A DNA stretch of 64,000 nt from Salvator merianae (Eukaryota > Chordata > Lepidosauria > Squamata > Teiidae). Of this stretch, positions 1 through 10,460 are shown in pieces. Numbering within the stretch: position 1 is the stretch's first letter; each line of letters begins with the position of its first letter. Where the stretch lies: positions 1,409,658 through 1,473,657 of the forward strand of contig QVOM02000053.1 in assembly GCA_003586115.2 (NCBI GenBank). Reading direction: 5' to 3'. The notes under the pieces were generated by a model. That model saw only the letters and a program-made list of their open reading frames with translations. It had not been told where the DNA came from and made no database searches. The position numbers and the translations under genes are program-made.

Positions 1-559
1 CAGACATTACCAGAAAATCCCACTTGTTGTCCAGGCAGCAAACAAGACAAGCACCTGCCTCTGTGCACATCTGGATGTTTTGACGGCGCAAAATAACCAG
101 AACTGTACACTGCCCACGCATGCGCAGTGGCCCATTTCGCCTCAGATTCGGCTGTGTGCATGTGCAGGGGGGCATTTTATTCAGTAGGATCAATCCTGGA
201 AGTCAGGCCACAAACTGTGTCCATTAGTCATCAATCCCACCCAGGATTAAGAGAAGGTTGCTTCTTTAGCAGAAGAGGCTGAAGACCAACACATGTTCTG
301 CTCAGCCGTTTGACTACCCTGCGTCCTTCCCGGTATCTGGTCAGACTTTTGGCACTGTTTGGAAGGTGCTTTAGTTTTGCTGGGATAAAGGGTAAATAAA
401 TCCACCCATGCATCCTTCAAGAAGTTTGCAGCAATGGAAGGTCGAATGACTGTGAAGTTTTATCAGAATTCCACCTCCTCTGAAAAATGTTCACTTCTGC
501 TTTGCCTCTAAGTTTACATTCAGAAAATTTCTCCTGATTCCTTCAGCTTCCAGTTAAAT
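1..559. other. Unassigned sequence
   Basis: I see no gene or recognisable repeat here. A small CpG-containing inverted repeat lies at 108-129 (arms cactgc and gcagtg around a CGCATGCG-like core). It may be the remnant of a foldback element, but it is too short to assign. Confidence 0.4.
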
Positions 560-690
560 CTAGAAGAAACTTTTGAAGAAGGGGGGAAGCCTAGATGTAA
601 TTTGAATAAAGATTATCCATATGAGCACACCAATTTAGGACTAGGATATACATTTTATTTATTTTAAAATTTAAAAAATTAAAATAAAGA
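560..690 (+). mobile_element. L1-like LINE 3' tail fragment
   Basis: The stretch starting 'agaagaaacttttgaagaag' is followed by 'aataaagatta', a CACC/CCAATT-like segment and an A/T-rich tail. The same order of motifs occurs at about 18,327-18,440, right after an L1-like ORF2 C-terminus. I infer a 5'-truncated 3' UTR of the same LINE family. No coding part is left in this copy. Confidence 0.5.
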
Positions 691-1629
691 AAAGGTTCTT
701 TGGGTTTTGCAGTTTTGTGTTCTTAACATACTAGATATGAATTATGATATTATTTTGGTGGCTTTTGCCCAAGAGAATGTTCAAGAAATTTATAATGGAT
801 GATATTTCAAATAACATTGGAAATCAAAAATACCTATAATCTAAAAAAACCAGAAAAGAAAGCGAAGGAGGAATGGAAGAAAGTAAGAGTATATTTGGAG
901 ACCAGCTCAGTGAGCAACGAATTAAAGCAGAAGATACACAGAATCTTCCAATTATAACTGAGACACAACAAACCAGAATTAGAAGGGAGGAGAGGGTGGG
1001 AACAGGGGGAGAAAAACAGTTTGTAAGAAAATTCTCAAATAAAATTAATTTTTTCAAATTATAATGGACAAGATGGAATGGGTGGGGGTGAGGGTGAATT
1101 GTCCTTGTTTTATAAGAAGTACAAACAGAATCCCAAATCCATTTGATCTGCGGCAAAGAGAAAACTTTGCCGCAGCCAACTGGAGGATGTGTAACTTGGG
1201 CTGTTTACAAATGGCAGGAAAGGTCTGTTTGCTTAAATGAAAATAAAGGTCAAGGTAGCAGCCTTTGTTAATCAGTAATGGGAACTTTATTATAAGACAT
1301 CTTTATAGTTCCGCCTGCTGACCACCGACATTGCCAGACGAAAGTGATCGGCTAAACCTGCCATGTTCTCCTTCACTTTCTTATCTTCTCAGTGGAGCAA
1401 AGTTAAGTGCCTGGAGGATGAGCAAAGAGCTCTGAAGTCAGGAGGAAGCAATGGAGTAAAAGTTCATCCCAGTGGTCTGGTCTCTTTTCTGAAATGCTTG
1501 CGTCACAGATAGGCTTCATGCTTCTCATTCTCAACACATGAGATATGTTCCTTCTCTCATGTGCTCAAACCTGTTCATGGAGGACGGGTGTACCAATGGC
1601 TGCTAGAATGGATGCCTAGATATACCACC
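691..1629. other. Unassigned, AT-rich in its first part
   Basis: Nothing recognisable. There are short A-rich runs near 840-860 and 1,020-1,060 and no intact open frame of interest. An undetected diverged repeat is possible. Confidence 0.35.
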
Positions 1630-1826
1630 TCCAGTTGGCAAGGCAGGCAGGATGCCTCTCAAGGCCATTTGCAGGGAGTCGAAAGCAGGTGAAGGTTTTG
1701 CCTTAGTCTTCTGCTTGAGATGCCCAGAAGCCATTGGTGGGCCACTGGGTGAAACAGGATGCTGGACTAGATGGGCCATGGCCTGACCCAGCACTGGGTT
1801 CCTCTTATTTTCTTATGTTCCTAAGA
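1630..1826 (-). mobile_element. Interspersed repeat H, minus-strand copy
   Basis: Read on the minus strand, this copy starts near 'cttaggaacataagaaaata', then gives the variant of 'CTGCTGGATCAGGCC...CCATCTAGTCCAGCATCCTG', a 'GTGGCCCACCA' segment and ends in 'GCAAATGGCCTTGAGAGGCATCCTGCCTGCC'-like sequence. The same succession occurs at 4,793-4,980, 27,455-27,577 and 63,700-63,870. I recognise it as a common squamate interspersed repeat but cannot give its database name. Whether it is a SINE or a LINE 3' end is open. Confidence 0.75.
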
Positions 1827-2959
1827 GTTGGAATCCTTGCCCTCATCTCATGGCGCTCTTTCTTTATGCTTGAGATGGAGATTGGCCACTCCCGTTTGTC
1901 CAATTCAGTCTTTAGGAAACCAAGAGGCATCCCTTTGGATCATCGGAAAACACCTACCAAGGGATGCCTCTTGGCTTTCTAAAGTTCTGATGCCACGTTG
2001 AGGTGCTGCTGGCCCATCGGCACAGCATCAACTTGAACTTTCGGGAGCTCACCGCAGGTGTGAAAAAACCTGAGTCAAGTATGATAAGCTCTCAGAAGTC
2101 CAGTCTGGCTTTGCACCAAAGAAGATGGCAGAAGTCTGGTAGCCCACGTTTCAGGGAGATGGCAGTGTTCTTTATAGAGGAGGCATTTCCCTGTACTATC
2201 TGGAATCAGCCAGATTTAGTCTCCTCTTTCTTTGCGAAGGGGGTCAGTTCAGTGGATGCGTCTTGCTGCTGTTGTTGTCTAAGTTGACCCTGAGCTGCCC
2301 TGAGCCAGAGCCAATTTAATTGACGTTGAGGGCAGGCACTGACCCAGACCCCTGTCCCCTTCTCAGCTGAACTCAGACTCCGTAGTTAAAGTTCAAACCT
2401 GGCTGCTTCAAAGTCCAGAGTCTCTTCGGTGCCTGGACGCTTTCCTAAGTGCAAGCAGCAGCTATAAAAGCACAGCTGGCCCAGAGGTGACTTGGGACAC
2501 AACACCCTGTTATATCATCTGCTTTAGCGCAGGCTGTCCAGCAGAAAACAGCAGAACATTAAAAAGCTCCTGGCCTGCATGTCGAAGTAGCTGGCCTAAG
2601 CTACCGGAAGGGGGAGGGGGGAGTTCCCAGCAAGATCCATGAAGTCCCACCAAGGCCTGTAAGAAGCTGTAGTGAGAGGGGGCATCACAAAAGGAGCTAC
2701 ACGAGTGGAGCTACAGAGGAAAAGGTGCTTGGGATGAGGATTTCTGGAAAGAAAGCAGCTCTGTTAAATATACTCCCTGCGCTCATAAATAGAAGGCAAA
2801 TAGAGCCAAGTTCAGCTGTCCAGAAGGTGAGGTCTCTCTTGAGCCCATGAGCCCGGAGATGGAGGAGGAAGGGAAGCTAAAGGGCCCTGGCGGTTCAAAA
2901 GGATACTTCCTAGTCCCTGTTCGGCATGCCAGCAATTAAATTGATCAGCTGCATAGCTC
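1827..2959. other. Unassigned sequence
   Basis: No gene or clear repeat seen. A short G-rich run lies near 2,610-2,625. Open frames here are short and carry no recognisable domain. Confidence 0.35.
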
Positions 2960-3190
2960 ACGGCTTCCCTTTGTCCTCTTGGGTTGTCCAGTGCCAGGGA
3001 ACATGTCCTCTGCAAGCTGGTTGGCCACTGGGACAGCAGAGCGCTGGACAGTGTGGGCCACAGGTCCAGTCCAGTGGGACTATCGATGACTATTAGCCCT
3101 AATGGGCGTAAGAGGTGGCCTGCCTCTGAAGGGCAACTGGTTGGGGACTGCAAGCAGAGCAAGCTAGCGGGTTGTCTTCTTCCCAGATGG
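2960..3190 (-). mobile_element. Two partial H-type repeats in tandem
   Basis: The segment 'gcaagctggttggccactgg' with 'gcgctggacagtgtgggcca' at about 3,011-3,061 matches the inner part of the H repeat read on the minus strand. The following 'gaggtggcctgcctctgaag' to 'gcaagcagagcaagc' at about 3,111-3,165 matches the outer part of a second copy. The same order of pieces is seen at 49,912-50,440, so this looks like a fragment of a similar tandem arrangement, more diverged. Confidence 0.5.
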
Positions 3191-4079
3191 TCTTAGAAAA
3201 CCATGAAAAGTGACCTTGTTCATTCTGGCATTCTGCCGTGGGCAGTCCCACTGGGTTTTTAAATAATGTACAGCATTTTAGTTTTTGTACTTGTGAGGTT
3301 TAATACAGTCTTGTATTTGACTGTTTGGGGCATTTTGGTCTTGTAAGCCCCTCTGAAAGCTATGTGATGATAGGCAGTGATACAAAAATGAATGAATGAA
3401 TGAACGTGATGAAGAGAGCTAGGGATGGCACAACGGGCAATAAGGTTTGTCTTAAAAGGCTTCCTGTAATTTGCAGGGCTCTTCTCTAATGTTGCCTCTT
3501 CTTCTGGTCTAATCCTTCTGGTTTAACACATCTAGAGTCAGTTCAGGTTAGCTGACCAGCTCCTGGTGCAACAATTGCACTTTGGAGAGCCAAAGGATGG
3601 AACAAGATACCAACATTTTGCTGTATTTATTTACCAGATTAAAATGTGGCAGGCCACTTCTCCCGAAAGCGAAACCAAAACATGACAGCGATAAATACAG
3701 GACAATTCTGTGCAAAAGCAAAAGCAACAATAATAAGAAGCCCACAGGAATACTTGTAAAAGCCAACACAAAACAAATGAGAGTTTGAATAACATCATGT
3801 TACAGATTCAGCAGAAACTCTGAAAACAAAGCCACGGCATTCAACAGGCTGCTTTCAAGCTGCTGATTCCTGAGTACCCCAAGTACGGAAGGAGAAATTT
3901 CTTGCCTTCTACGAGGGAAGTTTGCAAGCTACAAAGGGGAGTCTTTCCCCCTGCTCTGTGAACATGGTTCTTTCCTCCTACCAATTCCTCACAGATTTTT
4001 CCTTTTCTTAACTCCTCTGGGCTCCAGTGAAAAACTTCTTCCTTGTAGTGGTCCTTGGCCTGGCAGGAGGTCCTGTGCT
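3191..4079. other. Mostly unassigned, with a LINE-like tail at 3,355-3,408
   Basis: The phrase 'tgatgataggcagtgataca' followed by four AATG units at about 3,388-3,404 resembles the 'variable site then short tandem tail' ending of L2-type LINEs. The rest (to 4,079) shows nothing I can name. Confidence 0.35.
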
Positions 4080-4111
4080 CAGAAAGAAAGAAAGAAAGAA
4101 AGAAAGAAGGA

Positions 4112-4179
<68 letters not shown>

Positions 4180-4180
4180 G
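4080..4180. repeat. (AAAG)n microsatellite
   Basis: About 100 bp of nearly perfect GAAA units, with one interruption (aagg) near 4,108. Read in frame it gives artificial Lys/Glu/Arg-rich or Phe/Leu/Ser-rich peptides. These are not genes. Confidence 0.97.
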
Positions 4181-4279
4181 GTGTTTAGAATTAACTGGGA
4201 TTGTCCAAAGAGAGGAAATTGCCACCCACTTCCCTGCACGACCTCCCGTAGACCACAAAATCGATAAGTACATTCAGAT

Positions 4280-4440
4280 ACTTCAGACATTTGGATACCC
4301 AGATGTGGGTGTCTGCCGCACATGTGTGTGGGTTGAAAAGATGGCCGTGCATGGGCGGTGGTCCCCCTGAGCCGTCTAGATAACAGGTGATCATTCTGGG
4401 GGGGCTTTCCTCCAGAATGTCACCTGTTGCCATTATATTC
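4280..4440. mobile_element. Foldback element, family D, copy 1
   Basis: It contains 'ggatacccagatgtg', 'ccgtgcatg', 'gcggtggtccccc' and 'gccgtctagataacag', in the same order as 24,065-24,260. It carries an inner hairpin: 'aacaggtgatcattctgg' (about 4,382-4,399) pairs with 'ccagaatgtcacctgtt' (about 4,412-4,428). The pair of dispersed copies and the foldback structure point to a non-autonomous DNA transposon. I saw no target duplication. Confidence 0.6.
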
Positions 4441-4792
4441 GGCTGGTGTTTGGAGCCGGCCTAAGTAGGATGACACTTCCTTGGTTCCTCTTTGTGCCTG
4501 CCGCCTTGCTTACCCACAGCTCTGCTTCAATCTGAGTGCTGCAAACTGATTTGAGCTTTTGAGCTCACCGAGCATTCCAAGGGGTTTTAGATAGTTAAAA
4601 ACTCCAGGAACAAATGGTCCAGGTGTGTGAAGCTGTATCTGGAGGCCGTCTCTTCTTGTCAGGCTCGCGTGCACTACGTGGTGCGTTCCTGCACGTATTG
4701 TATCTGGTCTTTAGCAAAGACGGGCACAATATTTGTCTTCACTCCCACCTGTTTTTCATCCCATTTCTCTGCATGTATAGGTGCCCTGTGAC

Positions 4793-4980
4793 CATAAGAA
4801 CATAAGAGGAGCCCTGCTGGATCAGGCCACAGCCCATCTAGTCCAGCATTGTGTTTCACACAGTGGCCCACCAAGTGCTTCCGGACATCTCAAGCAGAAG
4901 ACAAAGGCAAAATGTTCACCTGCTCTCAGCTCCCTGCAAATGGCCTTGAGAGGCATCCTGCCTGCCTCTCCAACCTGGAA
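4793..4980 (+). mobile_element. Interspersed repeat H, plus-strand copy
   Basis: It begins 'cataagaacataagaggagc', continues with 'CCTGCTGGATCAGGCC', 'CCATCTAGTCCAGCAT' and 'CACAGTGGCCCACCAAGTGC', and ends with 'GCAAATGGCCTTGAGAGGCA' and 'CCTGCCTGCCTCTCCAACC'. It is the longest plus-strand example of the H family here and a useful reference for the others. Identity as a squamate repeat is from memory. Confidence 0.8.
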
Positions 4981-5712
4981 TCAGAACCTATGCTGATCCT
5001 CAGATTCCGCAGCCTGCTAGCACTCTTAATTTTCCAGGTAGGTGCAGAGAAAGATGCCCCACCAGTTATGAACAGAATCTCACCACCTCTGGATTTGCAG
5101 CTACAAAGCTGACCTCTTTGGAGAAACAATAAACTTTCCCGTCGGAGTAGCAGAAAGAAGAAACAAAAAGGAAAACTGAGTCTCTGCCCTCATTTGGAAA
5201 CTCTTCCTCTCTGCTTTCTGGGAAGATTAAAATGCAAGGAAACAAATAAATGCTTTGAAAAGTTTTGCAAGTGATGTTGCCTGCTGGAGCAAGGAACTCT
5301 GAGATGAACCATTTTGGAGCCCCCCAAAAATGCAAACAGCAAAAATCAAAAGAGTTGCTGCCTAAAACCAGTAAAAGAAAGTTAACAAAAATAGACTCCA
5401 GCCTGGAAAACATCTTAAAAATATCTAAATGGTATTCGAAACTTTAGGAACTAGCTGTGAATGCAAATCTCAGTGAAAAAATAAACAGGAGTAAGCAATA
5501 AAGACACTTTTATCACTACATGGAGCCTCCTACCATCTAAACTGGATAATCTTCAGAAATAAGCCCTTCCATTGAAGAGCATCCTCCTTTATGGAAACGA
5601 TAAGGAATATAACATGGCACTGGGACAAAGGAGTAACACAGACAATATATGCTGCTAAAGAGGAACAAAATTCAGTTTAATAAGTACATTTTGCCTTTGA
5701 TGGCAATCTAGA
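4981..5712. other. Unassigned sequence
   Basis: No gene, RNA gene or clear repeat. The sequence is moderately A-rich from about 5,150. Confidence 0.35.
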
Positions 5713-5797
5713 AGAAGTTCACAGGGCCGTGGGGTCTGTTCCGGGTTAGAATGGTAGGATTGTACCATTCTGAGCCGGAAAGTGCGAACAGGCCCCC
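5713..5797. mobile_element. Short hairpin element with an AAAGTGCGAACAGGCCC end
   Basis: Arms 'ttccgggttagaatggta' (5,739-5,756) and 'taccattctgagccggaa' (5,763-5,780) pair over nearly their full length around a 6-base loop. The right side runs into 'aaagtgcgaacaggcccc' (5,779-5,796), the reverse complement of the GGGGCCTGTTCGCACTTT terminus seen in other short elements of this window. Confidence 0.55.
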
Positions 5798-6483
5798 AGC
5801 TTCAGTGGCCTTCAGCAATGGCACTGGAGCCTAAAGAAACCTTTCTGAGGTGACACGAAGCCAGGAGACACCTTCAAGGAAGACCAGTCCAGCACTGAGG
5901 CCAGTGCCATGGAGACCCACCCAGTACCTCCAGGAGAAAAACAAAGGTTTTTTATGGGTGACAAATGAGAAACAGCTCCGTGTTGTTATTGTTCTTTTTT
6001 GCAAGGATGCCAGAACTCCTGGACGCCCTACTCAAAGATGTGCAAACTCTGTGGAATAACTTTATGGAATTAGCGGGGGTTTCGAGGCCGGGATGCAGCT
6101 TGGCAGAAAGGCATATCCCCTATAACTGGAGCTGAACCTTGTAATTGGGTTTGAGGGAGCGGGGGAAGAAGGCAGGATGTTTGCGAGGATCAAGTTAACA
6201 ATACATCTGGATGCTCAGAGGGAAAAATCTGACAAATGTGCTAAGAGAGAAAGGACTCTGATTTCTCCAGTACTTTTTGCGGTGAGGATTTTACTTCTGC
6301 CTTAATGGTGGCTGCCTCTGCATAACACCAAAGCCTTACTGACCAAATATGCATTAAGAAATCACTGCGACCCAAACCCAAGAGTTATTAAAGAGCTTAA
6401 AGCTGAGATTGAGATCCGCCTAACAAAAACACGCAACTTGTCACGGTCCGCGGCTTCTGTATTTGGGGACTGGAAGGTTACTA
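5798..6483. other. Unassigned sequence
   Basis: Nothing recognisable. Open frames are short and lack a known domain. Confidence 0.35.
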
Positions 6484-6842
6484 TAGGAATGTCCACAAAC
6501 TGAAATTGTACGTTCGGTTCACCATCAAAACGAACACCCATTTGTTCAGTTCAATGGTGAACTGGTTAATGGAACAAATGGTTGTTTGCGTTTGATTACA
6601 AACTGACTCAAAACCAAGAGATACCATTTCTTCCATTGAAAAAAGCCTTTTTCAAGGGCAAAAACACAGGGAACATGGACTGTTTGATTGAACAGCTTGC
6701 TTTCATGAGTGGAGAACTAGTTCAATTTGATCGGATGTTTGGATATTCAAACAACCGAATGTTCAGTTTGATGCGAACACACGCAAACTAGCTGATTCAG
6801 TGTGAACCATGAACCAGCCGAACCGGTTCGGCGCATCTCTAG
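6484..6842. mobile_element. hAT-like non-autonomous element rich in GAACC/GGTTC
   Basis: The right end 'cgcatctctag' reads on the other strand as CTAGAGATGCG, typical in my experience of hAT-type ends (TAGRGATG). The left end 'taggaatgtccac' is a weaker match. The body is full of interleaved 'gaacc' and 'ggttc' motifs, including the palindrome 'ccgaaccggttcgg' (about 6,818-6,831). Flanks 'gttactat' and 'gttgctaa' could be a decayed 8-bp target duplication, but their phase is ambiguous. Confidence 0.5.
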
Positions 6843-6852
6843 TTGCTAACAT

Positions 6853-7350
6853 AGTACAAAAAAGGTTCAAGGAGAAACCCAGGGAATTATGGGCTTGTCA
6901 GCTTAATTCCAGGGAAGACAGTGGAAACCGTTATTAACGATAAAATTCCCCAAACGTTGGAGGTATAGGCCTTGCTCAGAGATAGCCAACATGGTCTCTG
7001 TAAAGGAAAGTCCTGTCTAACTAACCTTCTGGAGTTTTTTGAGTGTGTTGACAAGCATGTGGATAAGGTTGAGCGCAAGACATCATCTGCTTAGATTTTC
7101 ATAAAGTAATGGAATAAAAGGAAAGGCCCTGGGAGGGATAAACCATGGGCAAGCGAGGCATAAATGGGCATAAGTATCAAAGTGGCAGTTGGCCTCAGTG
7201 TGAACAAGTGCGAAGTGATGCTCTTTGTCTCGAGAAGGGCACAGCAGAATTGGAGAAGGTTCAGAGGAAGGTGACTAAGATGCTCAAGGGACCAGAGGAG
7301 TTTCCCTATGAGGAAAATTTGCCGCTTTGCAGTCTAGAAGGGAGATGAAT
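6853..7350 (+). pseudogene. CR1-type LINE ORF2 (reverse transcriptase) fragment, broken
   Basis: Conceptual translation gives consecutive reverse-transcriptase-like blocks: 'NYGLVSLIPGKTVE' near 6,886, 'QHGLCKGKSCLTNLLEFF' at about 6,987-7,040, then 'VNKCEVMLF' at about 7,200-7,226. It ends with the 'VQRKVTKMLKGPEEFPYEE' block typical of CR1 3' parts. Stop codons, frame changes and an internal deletion between the third and fourth palm motifs mean no active enzyme. The middle of the reverse transcriptase, including the catalytic YxDD region, is not visible. The plus-strand 3' boundary is set by the inserted element at 7,351. Confidence 0.8.
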
Positions 7351-7556
7351 AAGGGCCTTTCTACACTGAATGGACGTGGTCCAAACCAGGAGGTCTGGAC
7401 CATTACTAGCCCTTCGGGACCCTTGGAACCCAGCCGGTGCAGGGGTCACTATGCAGATGACATGACTCTAGACCATGCCTGGCCATGGTTTGACCCCATG
7501 GGCTTCGCTGGATCAGACCAACTGGTTCAGATCAGAGTCTTTCAGTGCAGAGGATT
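7351..7556. mobile_element. Short TIR element between two LINE fragments
   Basis: The left end 'gggcctttctacactgaa' (7,353-7,370) is a good match to the GGGCCTTTCYRCACT terminus. The right end 'tttcagtgcagagg' (about 7,540-7,553) is its approximate inverted copy. About 206 bp. It separates a plus-strand CR1 reverse-transcriptase fragment from a minus-strand ORF1 fragment, and ORF1 similarity stops where this element starts, suggesting insertion into older LINE DNA. Confidence 0.5.
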
Positions 7557-7735
7557 TCTGAACATCGTTAATGCCTGCAAGCACTGCAACCACTATCATC
7601 TCCCTGACATTATCTGGCAGTCTATCCAGATGATGCCTGACATCTTCAACCTTTGAACCAGGCAGGCAAATCACCAGGCAGTCTTCACACCCATCACAAC
7701 TCCCAGTCACCTTCCCTAGTGGAGACCAGTAACGT
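7557..7735 (-). pseudogene. CR1-type LINE ORF1 esterase-domain fragment
   Basis: On the minus strand the stretch translates to 'CLPGSKVEDVRHHLDRL' (about 7,668-7,618) followed by 'VVAVLAGINDVQKS'. CR1-group ORF1 proteins carry an SGNH/GDSL-type esterase with a CLPGA..DV block and a GTND block. Here GTND has become GIND. Only about 60 codons survive. The opposite orientation to the neighbouring reverse-transcriptase fragment shows that the two do not come from one simple insertion. Confidence 0.6.
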
Positions 7736-7772
7736 TGTTACAATCATCTGGGGAGATTCTGCTCTGGGTACC

Positions 7773-8005
7773 ACCAAACACTGAATTGGCATCTTGCAGT
7801 ATCCTGCAGTAGGGACTTCTGTGTGGTGATGCCCACACTCTGAAATATTCTCCCTTCAGATGTTTGTGAGGGCTCTACTACTGCATCTTTTAGATGCCTG
7901 TTGAAAACCTTTTTGCTCATCCAGGCATTTCATGATGGCTACCCACTTTTGATAGTGTTGTGTTTTTGATAGTGTTGTTAAACTTGTTTTTATACGAAGC
8001 AGTGG
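7773..8005 (+). pseudogene. L2-type LINE ORF2 C-terminus and 3' tail
   Basis: At 7,832-7,939 the plus strand encodes 'PTL*NILPSDVCEGSTT' then 'SFRCLLKTFLLIQAF'. This matches the LWNSLP...SFK.LLKT.LF..AF end of L2/jockey-clade ORF2 proteins, with the Trp codon changed to a stop. After it comes a T/G-rich 3' region with 'gatagtgttgt' repeated twice. Dead fragment. Confidence 0.7.
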
Positions 8006-8445
8006 CATCGACGTGTCTGGAAAACCCTTAGGGAGTGAACAAACAAACTGTTTTACTGCAGTTCGTTGCTGCTGTGATGTTTCAGCAGGAGCACCAGCTT
8101 ATGCCTCAACCCAAGCAACCCTGAGAAGGAAGCCAAGTGTCAACAAGGCGACCAGCCAAGCTCTTGCCTCACATGACACCACAAAAAGGAAGAACTTCTG
8201 CAAATGTGCGGAGGTGGGCCATGGGCCACGACTCACCGGATGCAGCTTCTGTCTTGGTCATCCATCCACCACTTCCCGGCCCCCACCCTTTAGGACAGTT
8301 GTCAGGGAAATTCCATATGTGAGGACAATGGTTTAGAAGTTCCCTGGCAATCCAGGTGAGAGGAGATGATAAACTTCTCACAAGGGTGCATCGTTTTTCT
8401 GAATAACTAGGAGCTGATCACCTCTGCAACATGATACAAAAGTTA
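8006..8445. other. Unassigned sequence
   Basis: I see no supported feature. One plus-strand frame of about 100 codons spans 8,013-8,336 but shows no domain I recognise. Confidence 0.3.
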
Positions 8446-8622
8446 TGGATGGAAGGAAGGAAGGAAGGAAGGATGGTTGATGGAAGGAAGGATGGATGGA
8501 TTGAAGGAAGGATGGATGAAGGATGGGAAAGGATGGAAGGATGGATGGAAGGAAGGACGGAAGAAAGGAAGAAAGGAAGGAAGGAAGGAAGGAAGGAAGG
8601 AAGGAAGGAAGGAAGGAAAGGT
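8446..8622. repeat. (GGAA/GGAT)n microsatellite
   Basis: A compound tetranucleotide tract of GGAA units interspersed with GGAT units in the first two thirds, becoming pure GGAA near 8,570-8,620. Confidence 0.95.
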
Positions 8623-8910
8623 AGCTGAGTGCTAGACTGCTCTGTCCACGCTGGATGGAGCATAGTCCAGTCTAGGCAGCCAAAATGGTCGCCTAGATTG
8701 GGACACTGGTAGACCATTTTTTAAAAGGACTACCTGTGGTCCAGGACAGAACCGGAACACATGTGGAAGGGTGCAGATTTCCCTGTTCTAGTTTATCGGG
8801 GGACCCATTTCAACAGTGCACCAAATTGCACCACCAAAATGGGTCCCCCTGGGTCCCCTTGCAGCAGGCTCCAAAGCTCGCATGAGCTTCAGCGTTCCAA
8901 GCGCAGACAA
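8623..8910. mobile_element. Family E element, copy at 8.7 kb (partial)
   Basis: It contains two hairpins shared with other copies. One is 'tctaggc...gcctaga' around the phrase 'ccaaaatgg' (about 8,673-8,698). The other has arms 'gggggacccatttcaacagt' (from 8,798) and 'caccaccaaaatgggtcccc' (to 8,848). The end carries 'agctcgcatgagcttca', a small palindrome also found in the copies at 32, 57.8, 59.3 and 60.6 kb. Termini are not clear. Confidence 0.6.
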
Positions 8911-8990
8911 CCTTATTCTTGGACAGCTGTACTGCTCCAACTGGAAACAGTTCTAAGACATCCTGCTGCTTCTTTGGCAATCCAAAGGAG

Positions 8991-9090
8991 GAGAAACCTC
9001 CTCCTCCTCCTCCTCCTCCTCCTCCTCCTCCTCTTCTCCCTCCTTCTTCTCCTGCTCTCCCTCCTGCTCTCCTTCCTCCTCCATTTCCTA
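8991..9090. repeat. (CTC)n trinucleotide repeat and pyrimidine tract
   Basis: About eleven CTC/CCT units from 8,998, followed by an imperfect pyrimidine tract with CTT, CTG and TCC interruptions. The proline- or leucine-rich frames across it are artefacts. Confidence 0.93.
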
Positions 9091-10382
9091 TGAGCTGTTA
9101 CCATTTTGAATAACAATAAAGCATCTTAATCCAAGTTAGAGTTCCAAGACCATGAAATCAGCGGCCTGAAAGTGCACTAGAAACCAAACAGGCCCTTGGG
9201 TTATGCACCTTATGAGTGTTAATTCAATATATTTGAACCCTTAACATTGCTAATAGTTTTGATTGCTGGGACTTACGAGAAAGGATGTTGTGCCATGACT
9301 AATAAAAAGGAGGAGGAGGCTGCCAGAGGTGAGTGGCTCCAGATACACGGCAGAGTGGTTGGGCAGGACTTAGAAAAGCTGTTGAGAGCTGCAGTGAACT
9401 TGGTGAGAAACTAAAAAGGGCAGGACGCCCCTGACTGGGAAGAGGGAAGGAGCCAAGCAAACCCGGATCCAGCCAAGCTCTGTGGCCGCCTTTCCACTGA
9501 CTTGCCTCCGTGAACGCAGAGGATCAACAAATGAGTCTTAAATATCTGTTGCTCAAGTTTAACAAATAAGTGTGGCTTTGCTTGCATGTCTAGTGTGCAG
9601 GAAGGTGTGCACGGTTCACAGCACTGCAGATGCGGAATGGATCGACTCATAGGATGAGCAACCTGGTTCTGTGAATCAGGCCTTTACTATTATGCATACA
9701 AAATCCCTCCCCCTTTTTAAACATGGAACAGCTGTCTGTTACTCACACCAGTGATGACCCTTTCAGTCCTGATCCAATCTTTGCCTTTTGGCGTGATGAC
9801 GAGATGATGTAGGAGAGATTAAGCTGAAGGAAAGACGCCAACGGGAGTTTTGACTTCTTCAGTTAATTGTGGCTTATTGCTAGCCATGAGTGTTGCACAG
9901 CTGTCATCTGGAGGGACCCAGGAGGACCAGGTTATTATAGCAATTGCTCGACTCTGCAGGGCTATTGTTTCAGGCACATCACAGCATCACAGGCCAGTAT
10001 CACAGCAGCAAGCAACCCCCTGTTTAAATGAGTCTTGAGCGTGGATGCTGCTGGACCTTCATGAGAAGCACTTATACCACTTCCGCGAGAAGCCTTCAGG
10101 AAGGAGTTTTTGTGCTAGGCTGTCTGGGCATTCGGGCAATCCAAGCAGTAACCAGAGCGCTGAAGACGGGAAAACGTGGGACGTGTTGGAGGAAGAAAGT
10201 GGCATGGTTCTCTAACCATGATAAAGTTTTGATTGGTTGATTGATTGGTTGAAGTGGATGATTCATTCTGCTTCCACGTTCCATCCACATGGATAATACC
10301 TGTTTATTATGCCAGCAGTCTCACACTGAGCAAACTCTTACAGTCCCAAACTCTCTGGCCTGTGAATGTACCCCATTTGCTC
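9091..10382. other. Unassigned sequence
   Basis: No gene or identified repeat. A short TTGATTGA tract is at about 10,230-10,250. Confidence 0.35.
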
Positions 10383-10460
10383 TCTCTCCTTCCCTCTAGT
10401 CAAAGAGCTGGACTAGATGATCCTCGTGGTCCCTTCCAGCCCCGTAATTCTTTGATCCTG
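10383..10460 (+). mobile_element. CR1 LINE 3' end
   Basis: The segment 'ctggactagatgatcctcgt' followed by 'ggtcccttccagcccc', 'gtaattctttgatcctg' is the standard 3' terminus of amniote CR1 elements (CTGGACTAGATGACC...CCTTCCAGCCC...ATTCTATGATTCT). Only the last 70-80 bp are present, as usual for 5'-truncated CR1 copies. Confidence 0.88.

Noticed and set aside
4055..4323. Lys/Glu-rich and Phe/Leu/Ser-rich peptides
   Set aside because: Simple translations of the (AAAG)n microsatellite.
6484..6842. Endogenous retrovirus LTR
   Set aside because: Ends are hAT-like rather than TG...CA, and the GAACC-rich body carries no polyadenylation arrangement typical of an LTR.
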